NCBI RefSeq assembly: GCF_023218075.1
Contig: NZ_JALPTB010000005.1
Location: forward strand, 104,246 to 168,245
Length of the DNA: 64,000 bases
Reading direction: 5' to 3'
Origin: Rhodococcus sp. HM1
GTDB lineage: Bacteria > Actinomycetota > Actinomycetes > Mycobacteriales > Mycobacteriaceae
A model generated the notes under the pieces. That model was given only the letters and a program-made list of their open reading frames with translations. It was not told the origin of the DNA and made no database searches. Made by a program: the position numbers and the translations under genes. Shown here one piece after another: positions 8,087 to 16,708 of the stretch (position 1 is its first letter; the number at the start of each line of letters is the position of its first letter).

Positions 8087-8608
8087 TCAGGGTGCCGCGT
8101 ATCGGAACGACTCGACGACGACACAGCTCCGGCCCGTCGTGAGATTCACCGCCGCCGCCGCCGAGCCCTCACACAGCATCGGATCGGCGCCGTCGCCGAC
8201 ATACGCCTGCGACTGCGGTCCGGCCAGTACGACCGCGGTCGCCGGATCGTCGAGAACGCCCAGGGCGAGGGCCCCGTCGCCGAAACCGAGCGCCGCGAGC
8301 TGTCCCCCGCGGCTCTCCCCCGCGCCGACCCCACCGGACAGGCCGGCCCCGACCACGAGCGCACCACCGCTGGCGTCCGCGAAGCCGACACCGCCGTCGG
8401 TGTAGCCCCACGCACCGCTGGTCGCATCCGTGTTGGCGCCGCACCCGGTGGTGCCCTCGATCTCGACGATCGATGCCGGGGTTCCCGGGGGCGCCGCGCA
8501 CGTCAGAGCCTGCGCGGATGCGGCGGAAAGAAGGGGGACGGTGATGGCGGCGGCAACGACCGCGACCGCACCGCCGAGTGTGCGTAGTCGAATCCGGGGG
8601 CACGTCAC
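8087..8608 (-). CDS. Secreted protein of unknown function (DUF6764-like)
   Basis: A 173-residue exported protein. The GTG at 8608 has AGGAGGA at 8 nt and begins a signal peptide (GGAVAVVAAAITVPLLSAASAQA). The mature part holds four cysteines, two near its start (TCAAPP, TGCGAN) and two near the end (MLCEGS, RSCVVV), suggesting two disulfides. Between them is a Gly/Ala-rich stretch. I tentatively place it in the actinobacterial DUF6764 group from the overall pattern; no function is known. Longer frames starting further upstream would lose the ribosome site. Confidence 0.72.
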   Translation of the reverse strand: MTCPRIRLRTLGGAVAVVAAAITVPLLSAASAQALTCAAPPGTPASIVEIEGTTGCGANTDATSGAWGYTDGGVGFADASGGALVVGAGLSGGVGAGESRGGQLAALGFGDGALALGVLDDPATAVVLAGPQSQAYVGDGADPMLCEGSAAAAVNLTTGRSCVVVESFRYAAP

Positions 8609-8735
8609 CGCGGTAGTCCTCCTCGGAACCGGTCGGCGAGCTGTTCTCCCGAACAGTTTACGGAGGCTCCTACAGGTGCCGCTCACAGCAGAGGTAACAA
8701 CCGGAACGCGATTTCGGGAACAGCAGGGATCGCGG

Positions 8736-9797
8736 TCATCCCCGCGCGCGGTCCTTCCGGTCGGTGTCGCGCGACGGCTGCACCCGCTTGGGTTCACCGG
8801 GCATCTTCGGATGCGTGGGCGGATACGGCAGATCACCGAGGCCGGCGGCCGCGTCACGCTCGGCCATCTCGAGCAACACGTCGAGCGTGTGCGCGGTGTC
8901 GTCGAGCCCGGCCATCGGGTCGCCGCGGCGGGCCACCAGATCCGGCACCGTCGCGATCGTGAAGTCGTCGGGATCCGCGTCGGCCAGCTCGTCCCAGGTC
9001 AACGGCGTCGACACCGTCGCGATCGGCGTGCGGCGCACCGAATACGCGGAGGCGATGGTCTTGTCGCGGGCGTTCTGGTTGTAGTCGAGGAAGATCCGCT
9101 CACCGCGTTCCTCCTTCCACCACGCGGTCGTCGCACGACCACCGCTGCGGCGTTCGATCTCGCGCATCAGTGCGATCCCGGCCCGGCGCACCCCGACGAA
9201 GTCCCAGTCGGGAACGATCCGCAGATACACGTGCAGACCACGGCCCCCGGACGTCTTCGGAAATCCGGTGAACCCCAGTTCGTCGAGCAGGGGCCGCACG
9301 ACCTCGAGCGCGATCGCCCGCGCGTCATCGAAATCGGTGCCGGGTTGTGGGTCCAGGTCGATGCGCAATTCGTCGGGACGGTCGGCGTCGGAGCACCGCA
9401 CGGCCCACGGATGGAACGTGACTGTGCCCAGGTTCGCCGCCCACACGATGTCCGCCGCGGACCGGACGTGCAACACGTCGGCCTTCCGTCCCGAGGGGAA
9501 CGTGACCTCGCACGTGCCCACGTGGTCGGGATGCCGCGCAGGGACCCGCTTCTGGTAGATCTCCTCGCCCTCGATGCCGTCGGGGAACCGTTGCAGATGG
9601 GTGGGACGGTCCCGCAGTGCGGTCAGGAGCGGCGCGTCGCCGGTCGCGACGGTCCGGTAGTACTCGACGAGGTGCCGTTTCGTGCCGCCGTCGGCGCCGA
9701 GCCGCGGGAAGTACACCTTGTCGGGATTCGACAGCCGCACGGCGGTGCCGTCGATGTCGAGCTCCTCCGCCGGGGACCGTTTGCTCGCGCCCGCCAC
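8736..9797 (-). CDS. LigD-like polymerase/primase (PrimPol-C type)
   Basis: A 353-residue archaeo-eukaryotic primase-fold polymerase of the LigD-Pol group. The catalytic RIDLDPQPGTDF segment carries the two metal-binding aspartates; SGGRGLHVYL and LDYNQNARDKT are the conserved nucleotide-binding and C-terminal boxes. It is separated by 2 nt from the ATP-dependent ligase gene upstream, as in the mycobacterial Rv3730c-Rv3731 pair (PrimPol-C with LigC), which performs short gap filling in base excision repair. No Ku gene is near, so repair without end joining is the likelier role. Confidence 0.93.
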   Translation of the reverse strand: MAGASKRSPAEELDIDGTAVRLSNPDKVYFPRLGADGGTKRHLVEYYRTVATGDAPLLTALRDRPTHLQRFPDGIEGEEIYQKRVPARHPDHVGTCEVTFPSGRKADVLHVRSAADIVWAANLGTVTFHPWAVRCSDADRPDELRIDLDPQPGTDFDDARAIALEVVRPLLDELGFTGFPKTSGGRGLHVYLRIVPDWDFVGVRRAGIALMREIERRSGGRATTAWWKEERGERIFLDYNQNARDKTIASAYSVRRTPIATVSTPLTWDELADADPDDFTIATVPDLVARRGDPMAGLDDTAHTLDVLLEMAERDAAAGLGDLPYPPTHPKMPGEPKRVQPSRDTDRKDRARG

Positions 9798-9799
9798 GG

Positions 9800-10864
9800 T
9801 CAGCTTTCCGATCGGTCGAGAACGTCGGCCAGGTCGTACCGCACGGGAACCTCCAGTTGGTCGTAGGTGCAGCTCTTCGGATCACGGTCGGGACGCCAGC
9901 GCAGGAATCTCGCGGCGTGCCGGAAGCGAACGCCGCCCTCGACCGACCCTTCCATCTGGTCGTAGGCGACCTCGAGGACCCGCTCGGGGCGCAACGGCAC
10001 CCAGCTGCGGTCGATCGCGGATCGCCACCGGGTCGGTTCGCCCTCGGCGACGACGTCGGCTCCCACGCGCAGCGGTTCGAGTTCGGCGAGGAGTTCCTGT
10101 CTGCGCTGCACGGTGAACGCCGATGCTCCGCCGACCATCACCAGCTCGCCGTCGTGGTACAGGCCCAGCAGCAACGATCCGACGCCCTCGATGCTCTTGT
10201 GCTTCCGGTATCCGGCGAGCACGCAGTCCGCGGTCCGCGAATGCTTGACCTTCACCATCTCCCGTTTGTCCGGGACGTAGAGCCCGTCGAGGCGTTTGGC
10301 GACCACCCCGTCGAGGCCGGCGCCCTCGAACTCCTCGAACCAGCGCTGCGCGGTCGCCGCGTCGCTGGTCGCGACGGTGACGTGGCAGCTCGGACCGTCG
10401 CCGGCGATCTCCTGCAGCCGGGTCCGCCGGTCCCGGAAGGGGGTGTCCATGAGGTTCTCGTCGCCGATCGCGACGAGATCGAAGCCGACGAACTGCGCGG
10501 GTGTCTGCTCGGCCAGCAACGCGATGCGACTCGCGGCCGGGTGGATCCGCTCGGACAGCGACTGCCAGTCCAGCCGGGTACGCCCGTCACGTTCGAACGG
10601 CACGACGATCTCCCCGTCGACGACGCACCTGCGCGGCAGTTCCGCGCGCACGGCGTCGACCAGTTCCGGGAAGTACCGGGCCAGGTCCTTGCCTCCGCGG
10701 GACGCGAACACCACCTCGTCGCCGTCGCGGAACACGAGGGCCCGGAACCCGTCCCACTTCGGTTCGTAGGACCATTCGGCCGGGCCGTCGGACGGCTGCG
10801 AAGGCACCTCCGAGACCGCTTTCGCGAGCATCGGAGCGAGCGGCGGAGCCACGGGAAGATCCAC
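9800..10864 (-). CDS. ligC: ATP-dependent DNA ligase, LigC type
   Basis: A 354-residue minimal ATP-dependent ligase. The adenylation motif is YEPKWDGFRA with nucleophile Lys36; ASRGGKDL (motif Ia/III region), VVDGEIVV, DGVVAKR and VKVKHSRTADC (motifs IIIa-V) follow, then an OB-fold. It has no LigD polymerase or nuclease domain of its own; the polymerase is the next gene, 2 nt downstream. The start GTG at 10864 gives the normal VDLPVAPPLAPMLA N-terminus; the longer frame adds a non-conserved leader. The likely function is nick sealing after gap filling by the adjacent PrimPol. Confidence 0.93.
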   Translation of the reverse strand: MDLPVAPPLAPMLAKAVSEVPSQPSDGPAEWSYEPKWDGFRALVFRDGDEVVFASRGGKDLARYFPELVDAVRAELPRRCVVDGEIVVPFERDGRTRLDWQSLSERIHPAASRIALLAEQTPAQFVGFDLVAIGDENLMDTPFRDRRTRLQEIAGDGPSCHVTVATSDAATAQRWFEEFEGAGLDGVVAKRLDGLYVPDKREMVKVKHSRTADCVLAGYRKHKSIEGVGSLLLGLYHDGELVMVGGASAFTVQRRQELLAELEPLRVGADVVAEGEPTRWRSAIDRSWVPLRPERVLEVAYDQMEGSVEGGVRFRHAARFLRWRPDRDPKSCTYDQLEVPVRYDLADVLDRSES

Positions 10865-10967
10865 CGCACCATGGTGGCATCCACCGGTCGAACCCGCCCT
10901 CCAATGAACCGAATTCGTGCGAATCCGGCTCCCCGCCGGCAACCGCGACCACCGGTTCGCCGGGGTG

Positions 10968-12128
10968 CTACAGCCAGCCGCGCCGGCGGAAGATCGCGAA
11001 CAGGCTGCAGCAGGTGATCACCATCATCAGCAGCGCGAAGGGATATCCGCCGACCCAGTGGAGCTCCGGCATGTGGTCGAAGTTCATGCCGTACACGGTG
11101 CCGATCAGGGTGGGCGCGAACAGGATCGCCGCCCACGCCGACACCTTCTTGATCTCCTCGTTCTGCGCGTAGCTCGCGCGCGTCAGGTTCCGCATCTCCT
11201 CGTTCTGCACCTGCGAGACGAGGGTCGCGTTGACGGTCAGGATGTTGCCGAGCAGCTGCCGGAACCCGTCGACCTGCTCGACGACGGCAGTCGCGTGGTC
11301 CGTCACGTCCCGCAGGTACTTCTGCAGTTCCTCGTCGATGCGGTACTTGCCGAATCCGGCGGACAATCCGCTCAGCACGGCGAGCAGCGGCTTGGCCGCG
11401 CGCTGGAACTCGATGACCTCGCGGGACAGCTCGTAGATGCGCCGCGACACCTTCGGGTCGCCGCTGAACACTTCCGTCTCGATCTCGTCGATGTCGTTCT
11501 GCAGACCCGCGACCACCGGCGCATAGCCGTCGACGACCGCGTCGAGGATCGCGTACAGCACCGCTTCCGGCCCGCGCCGCAACAGGTCCGGGTCGTGTTC
11601 CATCCGGTTCCGGACGGCGGACAGGTCGGGCGATTCGCTGTGCCGGACGGTGAGGACGAAGGTCGGGCCGACGAACACGTGCAGTTCCCCGAAGTCGACG
11701 CGTTCGGATTCGTCGACATACCGCGCGGCACGCAACACCACGAACAACGTGTCGCCGTACCGCTCGAGCTTCGGGCGCTGATGCGCGACGATCGCGTCCT
11801 CGACCGCGAGTTCGTGGAACCCGAACTGCGCGGCCGCCTCGTGCAACTGGGCGTCGCTGGGCCGGTACATCCCGATCCAGGCCATCGAACCGTCGCCCGG
11901 CAGGTGGTTGAGCGCGTCGGCGAGGGTCGCGGGGGACGCCGTGCGCCGGCCGTCCCGGTACACCGCGCTGTCGACGATGCTGCTCTCGGCGCGCGAGTCG
12001 GGTGAAGTCACCGGCACCGGGACGCGCGAGTGCGGCGAGACAGCGAAGTTCTCGCTCTCGCCGAAACCGCCGGAGGTGGGCACGGCGCGGCGCGGCAGAA
12101 GGGCACGGACAGGGCGGTTCCGGAACAT
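10968..12128 (-). CDS. corA: CorA-type magnesium/divalent cation channel
   Basis: A 386-residue CorA. A long soluble N-terminal domain and stalk helix lead to two C-terminal membrane helices; the first ends with the selectivity motif YGMNFDHMPEL and the second is FALLMMVITCCSLFAIF, followed by a basic tail. This fits the pentameric Mg2+ channel. The start is uncertain: ATG at 12128 (used) gives a Pro-rich extension like that of mycobacterial CorA, while a GTG at 12011 would remove 39 residues. It is transcribed on its own, toward the ligase genes, with about 100 nt between. Confidence 0.93.
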   Translation of the reverse strand: MFRNRPVRALLPRRAVPTSGGFGESENFAVSPHSRVPVPVTSPDSRAESSIVDSAVYRDGRRTASPATLADALNHLPGDGSMAWIGMYRPSDAQLHEAAAQFGFHELAVEDAIVAHQRPKLERYGDTLFVVLRAARYVDESERVDFGELHVFVGPTFVLTVRHSESPDLSAVRNRMEHDPDLLRRGPEAVLYAILDAVVDGYAPVVAGLQNDIDEIETEVFSGDPKVSRRIYELSREVIEFQRAAKPLLAVLSGLSAGFGKYRIDEELQKYLRDVTDHATAVVEQVDGFRQLLGNILTVNATLVSQVQNEEMRNLTRASYAQNEEIKKVSAWAAILFAPTLIGTVYGMNFDHMPELHWVGGYPFALLMMVITCCSLFAIFRRRGWL

Positions 12129-12257
12129 GACGGCACGGCTTTCGCAGGACGGGATCGGCGGCGGGACCGTTCCCGCCCGGGTGTACGCGGACAGCAGCGC
12201 CGCGCACGATCACCGCGTGCCGGGGCTGCTGTCAGTCGGTACTGGGAGGCTGACTGC

Positions 12258-12380
12258 TCATCGGAGCACCACACCTCCTCTTCCTCGTCCGGCATGCGAG
12301 CCGGGGTCGACAACTTCGTGCAGCGTACGCCGCACCTCACCGCGAAGCCATTCGCCGAGGTTGTCGGTGCCACCGGACAC
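12258..12380 (-). CDS. Possible 40-residue protein in the corA-exonuclease gap
   Basis: The stretch 12129-12433 has no clear gene. The only candidate is a reverse frame starting at GTG 12380, with GGAGG five bases before it, encoding VSGGTDNLGEWLRGEVRRTL and ending in an Arg/Gly-rich tail. The strong ribosome site is in favour. The modest third-position GC compared with neighbours and the lack of a recognisable family are against. It might also be a leader peptide for corA, 129 nt downstream. Confidence 0.3.
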   Translation of the reverse strand: MSGGTDNLGEWLRGEVRRTLHEVVDPGSHAGRGRGGVVLR

Positions 12381-12433
12381 AATGCCTCCAGCAGTACCGC
12401 TCACGGCACGACACCACGACGGAGGTCCCACGG

Positions 12434-13114
12434 ATGATGCGCTGGCCCGACCGCCCGATCTGTGCGTTCGACCTCGAGACGACCGATCGGGATCCGCGGA
12501 CCGCGCGCATCGTGTCGGCCTGTGTCGCAACGTTCGACGGCGATCGCATCGAGTCGAGAACGTGGCTGCTCGACCCCGGCATCCCGATACCGGACGAGAC
12601 GGTCGCGATCCACGGGATCACCACGGAACGCGCCCGCGCCGAGGGGCAGGACTACGCGAGCGGATACGCGCAGATCCGGGAGGCGCTGTGCGAGGCCTGG
12701 GTGCGCGACCACATCGTCGTCGCGTTCAATGCGAGCTACGACCTGACGGTGATCGACGCGGAAGGTCGCCGGCTGGGGCTCGCCCCACTCGTGACGGGCA
12801 CCGTCGTCGACCCCTATGTGATCGATCGGGAGATGGATCGGTCGCGGGAGGGGAAGCGCACGCTGCAGGCGGTGTGCGAGGCGTACGGGGTCGCGCTCTC
12901 CGCGGCGCACGAGGCCGAGGCGGACGCACTCGCCGCCGGGTTCCTCACCCGCGCGCTCGTCGAACGTTTCCCGCAACTCGCCGAGCTGGACATCATGGCC
13001 GATCAGGCGGCGTGGCACGCCGAGCGGCAGCGCAACTTCGCCGAGTATCTGCGGGAACTGGGCCGTGAGGCCACCGACGTCGACGGGGCCTGGCCGATCC
13101 GCGGCACAGCCTGA
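12434..13114 (+). CDS. DnaQ-like 3'-5' exonuclease domain protein
   Basis: A 226-residue DEDDh-type exonuclease. ExoI is FDLETTDRDP, ExoII contains FNASYDLTVID, and ExoIII is the HEAEADAL segment with its His and Asp, giving the four acidic ligands for two metals. Length and sequence fit the stand-alone epsilon-like exonucleases of actinobacteria, used in RNA turnover or DNA proofreading/repair rather than as an obligate polymerase III subunit. It is convergent with the LuxR-type regulator gene, with a 13-nt gap. Confidence 0.9.
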   Translation: MMRWPDRPICAFDLETTDRDPRTARIVSACVATFDGDRIESRTWLLDPGIPIPDETVAIHGITTERARAEGQDYASGYAQIREALCEAWVRDHIVVAFNASYDLTVIDAEGRRLGLAPLVTGTVVDPYVIDREMDRSREGKRTLQAVCEAYGVALSAAHEAEADALAAGFLTRALVERFPQLAELDIMADQAAWHAERQRNFAEYLRELGREATDVDGAWPIRGTA

Positions 13115-13127
13115 CCCTGCGATTCGG

Positions 13128-14015
13128 TCACGGCAACAATCCCTGCCGACGCGCTTCGACGACGGCCTCGTGCCGGCTGTGCACCTCGAGCTTGCCCATC
13201 AAATTCCGCATGTAGCTCTTGACCGTCTCGAGGCTGAGCGACAGACGCTCGGCGATCTCCGCGTTGCGGCATCCCAGCGCGACGTAGCCGAGCACGTCGC
13301 GTTCGCGTTCGGACAGGTGCACCCGCGCGGCGGCCGGCGCCCGGCCAGCGGTCAGGCTGCGGAGCTTCTCCCCGACCGCACGCAACTGTGCTTCCAGCGC
13401 CGGGTCGGATGTCTGCGCCGCGATCTCCCGCAGCGCCAGGTAGCTCTCGGTGATGCCCTCCGAGACCGACGCCGAGACTCCCGTCGATCCGGCGCCCGCG
13501 TCCCGTGCGTTCTCGAGGAGTTCGACTCGGCGATCCACCTCGTCCCGGATCTCGATCTCACGGGCCAGCGCCCGCGCACCGGCCATCACCTTCTCCGCGA
13601 CCGTGTCGCCGATCGGCATGTTGACCCGGAGACCGCCGTAGAGCGTGGCGCGGGTACGCCCGCGCACGACGACGGGTGCGGCGAGCAGCGATTCGATGCC
13701 CTCACCCGCCACCTGCGGGTCGTAGTCGTGGGTGATGCGGTCGGAAGCGAAATAGTCGGCGATCGAGACCGGCCGCTGCTCGGCGATGGCCCGGCCCCCG
13801 ACACCGCACTCGGAGCTGATGACGAGGTTGCGCAGGATGTTGCTGCGGGTCCCGACGAATCCGGACAGGGTCATGTCCCGGCCGTGGACGGCGCCGCCGA
13901 AGAGGACGGGCAGTCCGGTGGAGATCTGGAGCAGTCGCAGTTGGGCGCGCAGTGCGTCCTCGTCGCTGGGCCGGAGCCGGCCGATCGGCTGGGGATCGGT
14001 CCATGCGTTGGTCAT
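13128..14015 (-). CDS. GAF-LuxR transcriptional regulator (RamA-like)
   Basis: A 295-residue regulator with an N-terminal GAF-type sensor (about 30-170) and a C-terminal LuxR helix-turn-helix (LSERERDVLGYVALGCRNAEIAERLSL in two parts: LSERERDVLGYVALG, then NAEIAERLSLSLETVKSYMR). The layout matches RamA, the regulator of acetate and carbon metabolism in Corynebacterium. The ATG at 14015 follows AAGGA. It is divergent from an acyl-CoA synthetase gene, with a CTACCC/GGGTAG inverted repeat between them, which points to control of that gene and possibly itself. Confidence 0.9.
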   Translation of the reverse strand: MTNAWTDPQPIGRLRPSDEDALRAQLRLLQISTGLPVLFGGAVHGRDMTLSGFVGTRSNILRNLVISSECGVGGRAIAEQRPVSIADYFASDRITHDYDPQVAGEGIESLLAAPVVVRGRTRATLYGGLRVNMPIGDTVAEKVMAGARALAREIEIRDEVDRRVELLENARDAGAGSTGVSASVSEGITESYLALREIAAQTSDPALEAQLRAVGEKLRSLTAGRAPAAARVHLSERERDVLGYVALGCRNAEIAERLSLSLETVKSYMRNLMGKLEVHSRHEAVVEARRQGLLP

Positions 14016-14046
14016 CGACGAATCCTTCCGCCAGCAAACCGCTCGA

Positions 14047-14066
14047 CTACCCACTTCAGAGGGTAG
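14047..14066. promoter_or_regulatory. Inverted repeat in the regulator/acyl-CoA synthetase divergent promoter
   Basis: CTACCC-N8-GGGTAG lies 32 nt before the LuxR gene start and 100 nt before the synthetase start. RamA-type regulators bind short G or C runs, so this is a plausible site; binding is inferred. Confidence 0.4.
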
Positions 14067-14165
14067 CGGGCCGTCGATCGTGGCCCATAACCTCCAGACC
14101 GACCGGTGTTGCTGCCATCACAGTTGCCCGCTTTTCCCGCTGAGCCCACGTCCCCGGAGGTCATC

Positions 14166-15782
14166 GTGTCCACGCCGACGGCGCATACCGCCAACCACTC
14201 CCCGCTCAGTCCGTTGCGGTTCCTGGAGCGGTCCGCGTCCGTGTTCCCGGATCGGGTCGCCATCGTGCACGGCGACCGTCGCTACTCGTACGCCGAGTTC
14301 GCCGCGGAGGCCCAGCGGTTCGCGCAGGCACTGCGCGCCCGCATCAAGCCCGGCGACCGTGTCGCGTTCCTGGCGCCGAACGTGCCGGAACTGCTGATCG
14401 CGCACTTCGCGGTACCGCTCGCCGGCGGTGTGCTCATCGCGCTCAATTCCCGGCTGGCCGGACCGGAACTCGAGTACATCCTGAACCACTCGGAGAGTTC
14501 GCTGCTCTTCGTCGATTCCGAGCTGGTCGGATCGGTCTCCGGGGTCGCGGCGAACGTGCCGTCCGTCGCCGACATCATCGAGGTGCCGGACTCGACGGTG
14601 CCCTGTCAGGACGTGCCCGCCGGGATCGTCACCGCTCGCTACGACGAGTTCCTCGCCTCCGCCGACACCGACGGCACGCCGCTGCCGTGGACCGTCGACG
14701 ACGAACAGCAGGTCATCGCGATCAACTACACGTCGGGCACCACCGGCAAGCCCAAGGGCGTGATGTACACCCACCGCGGGGCGTACCTCAACTCGATGGG
14801 CGAGACCTTCCACAACGGGTTCGACGGCAAGACGAAGTACCTGTGGACGCTGCCGATGTTCCATTGCAACGGCTGGTGCACGCCGTGGGCGGTCACCGCG
14901 GCCGGCGGCACCCACATCTGCCTGCGGGCGGTGCGGGCCGACGCCGTGTGGGACGCCATCGACAACCTCGGCGTCACCAATCTGTGCGGTGCACCGGCGG
15001 TGTGCTCGACGATCGCGAACGCCGAGCAGGCACACGTCCTGGACCGGCCGCTGCGGATCACCACGGCCGGTGCGCCGCCGTCGCCGACGGTGATCGCGCA
15101 GCTCGACGCCATCGGGATCACCGTCGTGCACGTGTACGGGCTGACCGAGGTGTACGGGCCGTACACGATCTGTGAGTACCAGGAGTCGTGGGACGACAAG
15201 CCCGCCGAGGAGCGGGCGGCGCTGCTGTCGCGGCAGGGCGTGGGCATGCTGCAGGCGGAGAACGCCCGCGTGGTCGATTCGGAGATGAACGACGTGCCGG
15301 CGGACGGGCAGACGATGGGTGAGATCGTGCTGCGCGGCAACAACGTGATGCTCGGGTACTACAAGGACCCGGAGGCGACGGCCGAGGCATTCGCCGGCGG
15401 TTGGTTCCACACCGGCGACCTCGGCGTGATGTATCCCGACGGCTACATCCAGCTCAAGGACCGGGCGAAGGACATCATCATCTCGGGCGGCGAGAACATC
15501 TCGACGGTCGAGGTGGAGCAGGCGATCGTCAACCACCCGGCGGTGCTGGACGTCGCCGTCGTCGGGGTGCCGGACGAGAAGTGGGGCGAGCGGCCGCGGG
15601 CGTTCGTGATCCGCAAGCCGGGCGAATCCGTCACCGCCGAGGAGATCATCGCGCACGTGCGCGCGCAGCTCGCGGGGTACAAGGTGCCGCGTGACATCGT
15701 GTTCCCGCACGATCTGCCGCGCACGCCGACCGGCAAGATCCTCAAGTTCGAATTGCGGGCTTCGCAGGACGCTCAGGCGTGA
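14166..15782 (+). CDS. Acyl-CoA synthetase (FadD-type AMP-forming ligase)
   Basis: A 538-residue ANL-superfamily enzyme that activates a fatty or aryl acid with ATP and CoA. Core motifs are YTSGTTGKPKGVMYTH (P-loop-like A3), YGLTEVYGP (A5), GWFHTGDLGVMYPDGY (A7), KDIIISGGENIS (A8) and the catalytic Lys in PTGKILK near the C-terminus. The GTG at 14166 has GGAGG just upstream; the longer frame from 14106 lacks this. It sits between a divergent RamA-like regulator and a TetR gene 19 nt downstream. The medium/long-chain acyl preference is a guess from the family. Confidence 0.93.
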   Translation: MSTPTAHTANHSPLSPLRFLERSASVFPDRVAIVHGDRRYSYAEFAAEAQRFAQALRARIKPGDRVAFLAPNVPELLIAHFAVPLAGGVLIALNSRLAGPELEYILNHSESSLLFVDSELVGSVSGVAANVPSVADIIEVPDSTVPCQDVPAGIVTARYDEFLASADTDGTPLPWTVDDEQQVIAINYTSGTTGKPKGVMYTHRGAYLNSMGETFHNGFDGKTKYLWTLPMFHCNGWCTPWAVTAAGGTHICLRAVRADAVWDAIDNLGVTNLCGAPAVCSTIANAEQAHVLDRPLRITTAGAPPSPTVIAQLDAIGITVVHVYGLTEVYGPYTICEYQESWDDKPAEERAALLSRQGVGMLQAENARVVDSEMNDVPADGQTMGEIVLRGNNVMLGYYKDPEATAEAFAGGWFHTGDLGVMYPDGYIQLKDRAKDIIISGGENISTVEVEQAIVNHPAVLDVAVVGVPDEKWGERPRAFVIRKPGESVTAEEIIAHVRAQLAGYKVPRDIVFPHDLPRTPTGKILKFELRASQDAQA

Positions 15783-15787
15783 CCTTG

Positions 15788-15793
15788 GATAAT
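15788..15793 (+). promoter_or_regulatory. Leaderless -10 element for the TetR gene
   Basis: GATAAT ends 8 nt before the ATG at 15802, so the transcript could begin at or near the start codon. There is no ribosome site. Transcription could also read through from the synthetase gene. Confidence 0.45.
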
Positions 15794-15801
15794 CGACAAC
15801 C

Positions 15802-16521
15802 ATGACCTCCGGATCCGGTACCGCGCGACGTTCCGAGTCGGCGGGACCCGACCCTGCCCAGTTCCGGGTACACGTGGTCACGCAGGCCATCCGATTGTTC
15901 TCCGAGCACGGCTACGAGTCGACGACGGTCGAGCAGATCGCGTCGGCCGCCGGGGTGTCCCGGCGCACCTTCTTCCGGCAGTTCCGGTCGAAGGAGGACG
16001 TGATCTTCGCCGACCACGAGTCGCTGCTCGAGCAGGTCGCCGCCTATCTGTCGCGCGAGTTCGACGACCCGTGGGCGGCGACCTGCGACGCCGCGCAGCT
16101 GGTGTTCCGGCATTTCCGGGATCGCCGGGAACTCGCGGTGTGGCGGTATCGGGTGGTGCAGCGGGTTCCTGCGCTGCGCGACCGCGAGCTCGTCACCACC
16201 TATCGGTACGAGCGGTTGTTCACCGAATACCTGCGGTCCGCCGTGCCCGGTGAGAAGCCCATCCGCATCGTCAGTTACGCCGCGGCGATCACGTCGGCGC
16301 ACAACTACCTGCTGCGGGCGATGATCCGCGGGGACGAGACCGCGACGGCCGAGGCGCTGGCACGCGAGCTGTTCGAGCTCCGGCTGACGTTCGGGGTGGT
16401 GCCCGGTATCGAGGCGCCGGCGGTGGACTCGGCACCGCGTGCCGTGACGGTTCTGACGTACCCGATCGGCACGTCCCCCGACGAGATCGCCGAGCAGGTC
16501 CGTCGCCAGCTCGGCGGCTGA
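15802..16521 (+). CDS. TetR-family transcriptional regulator
   Basis: A 239-residue regulator. The N-terminal HTH is typical (AIRLFSEHGYESTTVEQIAS, then AAGVSRRTFFRQFRSKEDV, residues about 30-75); the C-terminal ligand domain is unassigned. It lies 19 nt after an acyl-CoA synthetase gene and 187 nt before fadE25, so it may control either, with an acyl-CoA as the likely effector. A -10-like hexamer just before the ATG suggests a leaderless transcript. Confidence 0.92.
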   Translation: MTSGSGTARRSESAGPDPAQFRVHVVTQAIRLFSEHGYESTTVEQIASAAGVSRRTFFRQFRSKEDVIFADHESLLEQVAAYLSREFDDPWAATCDAAQLVFRHFRDRRELAVWRYRVVQRVPALRDRELVTTYRYERLFTEYLRSAVPGEKPIRIVSYAAAITSAHNYLLRAMIRGDETATAEALARELFELRLTFGVVPGIEAPAVDSAPRAVTVLTYPIGTSPDEIAEQVRRQLGG

Positions 16522-16532
16522 CCCCGCTCCTC

Positions 16533-16574
16533 CGTGCGTGCTTTCGGTAGCCCCCGCTACCGAAAGCACGCACG
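16533..16574. repeat. Dispersed hairpin repeat, copy 1
   Basis: A perfect 19-bp stem, CGTGCGTGCTTTCGGTAGC, with a CCCC loop begins 11 nt after the TetR stop. Near-identical stems occur at 23669-23714 and 37042-37083, each just after a stop codon. It may act as a terminator or 3' stabiliser, but the conserved sequence goes beyond what a terminator needs. Confidence 0.85.
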
Positions 16575-16581
16575 ACACCCA

Positions 16582-16612
16582 TTGACCTGGCACTCCGTGC
16601 CGTGTTTAGAAT
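16582..16612 (+). promoter_or_regulatory. Promoter with palindromic operator for fadE25-fadB2
   Basis: TTGACC (16582-16587) and TAGAAT (16607-16612) form a -35/-10 pair with a 19-bp spacer. The spacer holds the palindrome GGCAC-TCC-GTGCC (16589-16601). A repressor, perhaps the upstream TetR, could bind there. Confidence 0.55.
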
Positions 16613-16708
16613 TGGGTGATTCCGTGACGTCGCGAGCCCGACTATCGAGAAAGGGCCGCGGATCCACCCTCACGAATGGCACCGCGTGCCGATAGGAGTT
16701 CCACCCTC

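Noticed and set aside
10252..12213. 653-residue reverse frame across ligC and corA
   Set aside because: It is the other reading frame of two well-supported genes and has Arg/Ala/Pro-rich nonsense composition.
12294..12437. 47-residue forward frame in the corA-exonuclease gap
   Set aside because: No ribosome site, and it overlaps the start of the exonuclease gene; composition is not convincing.
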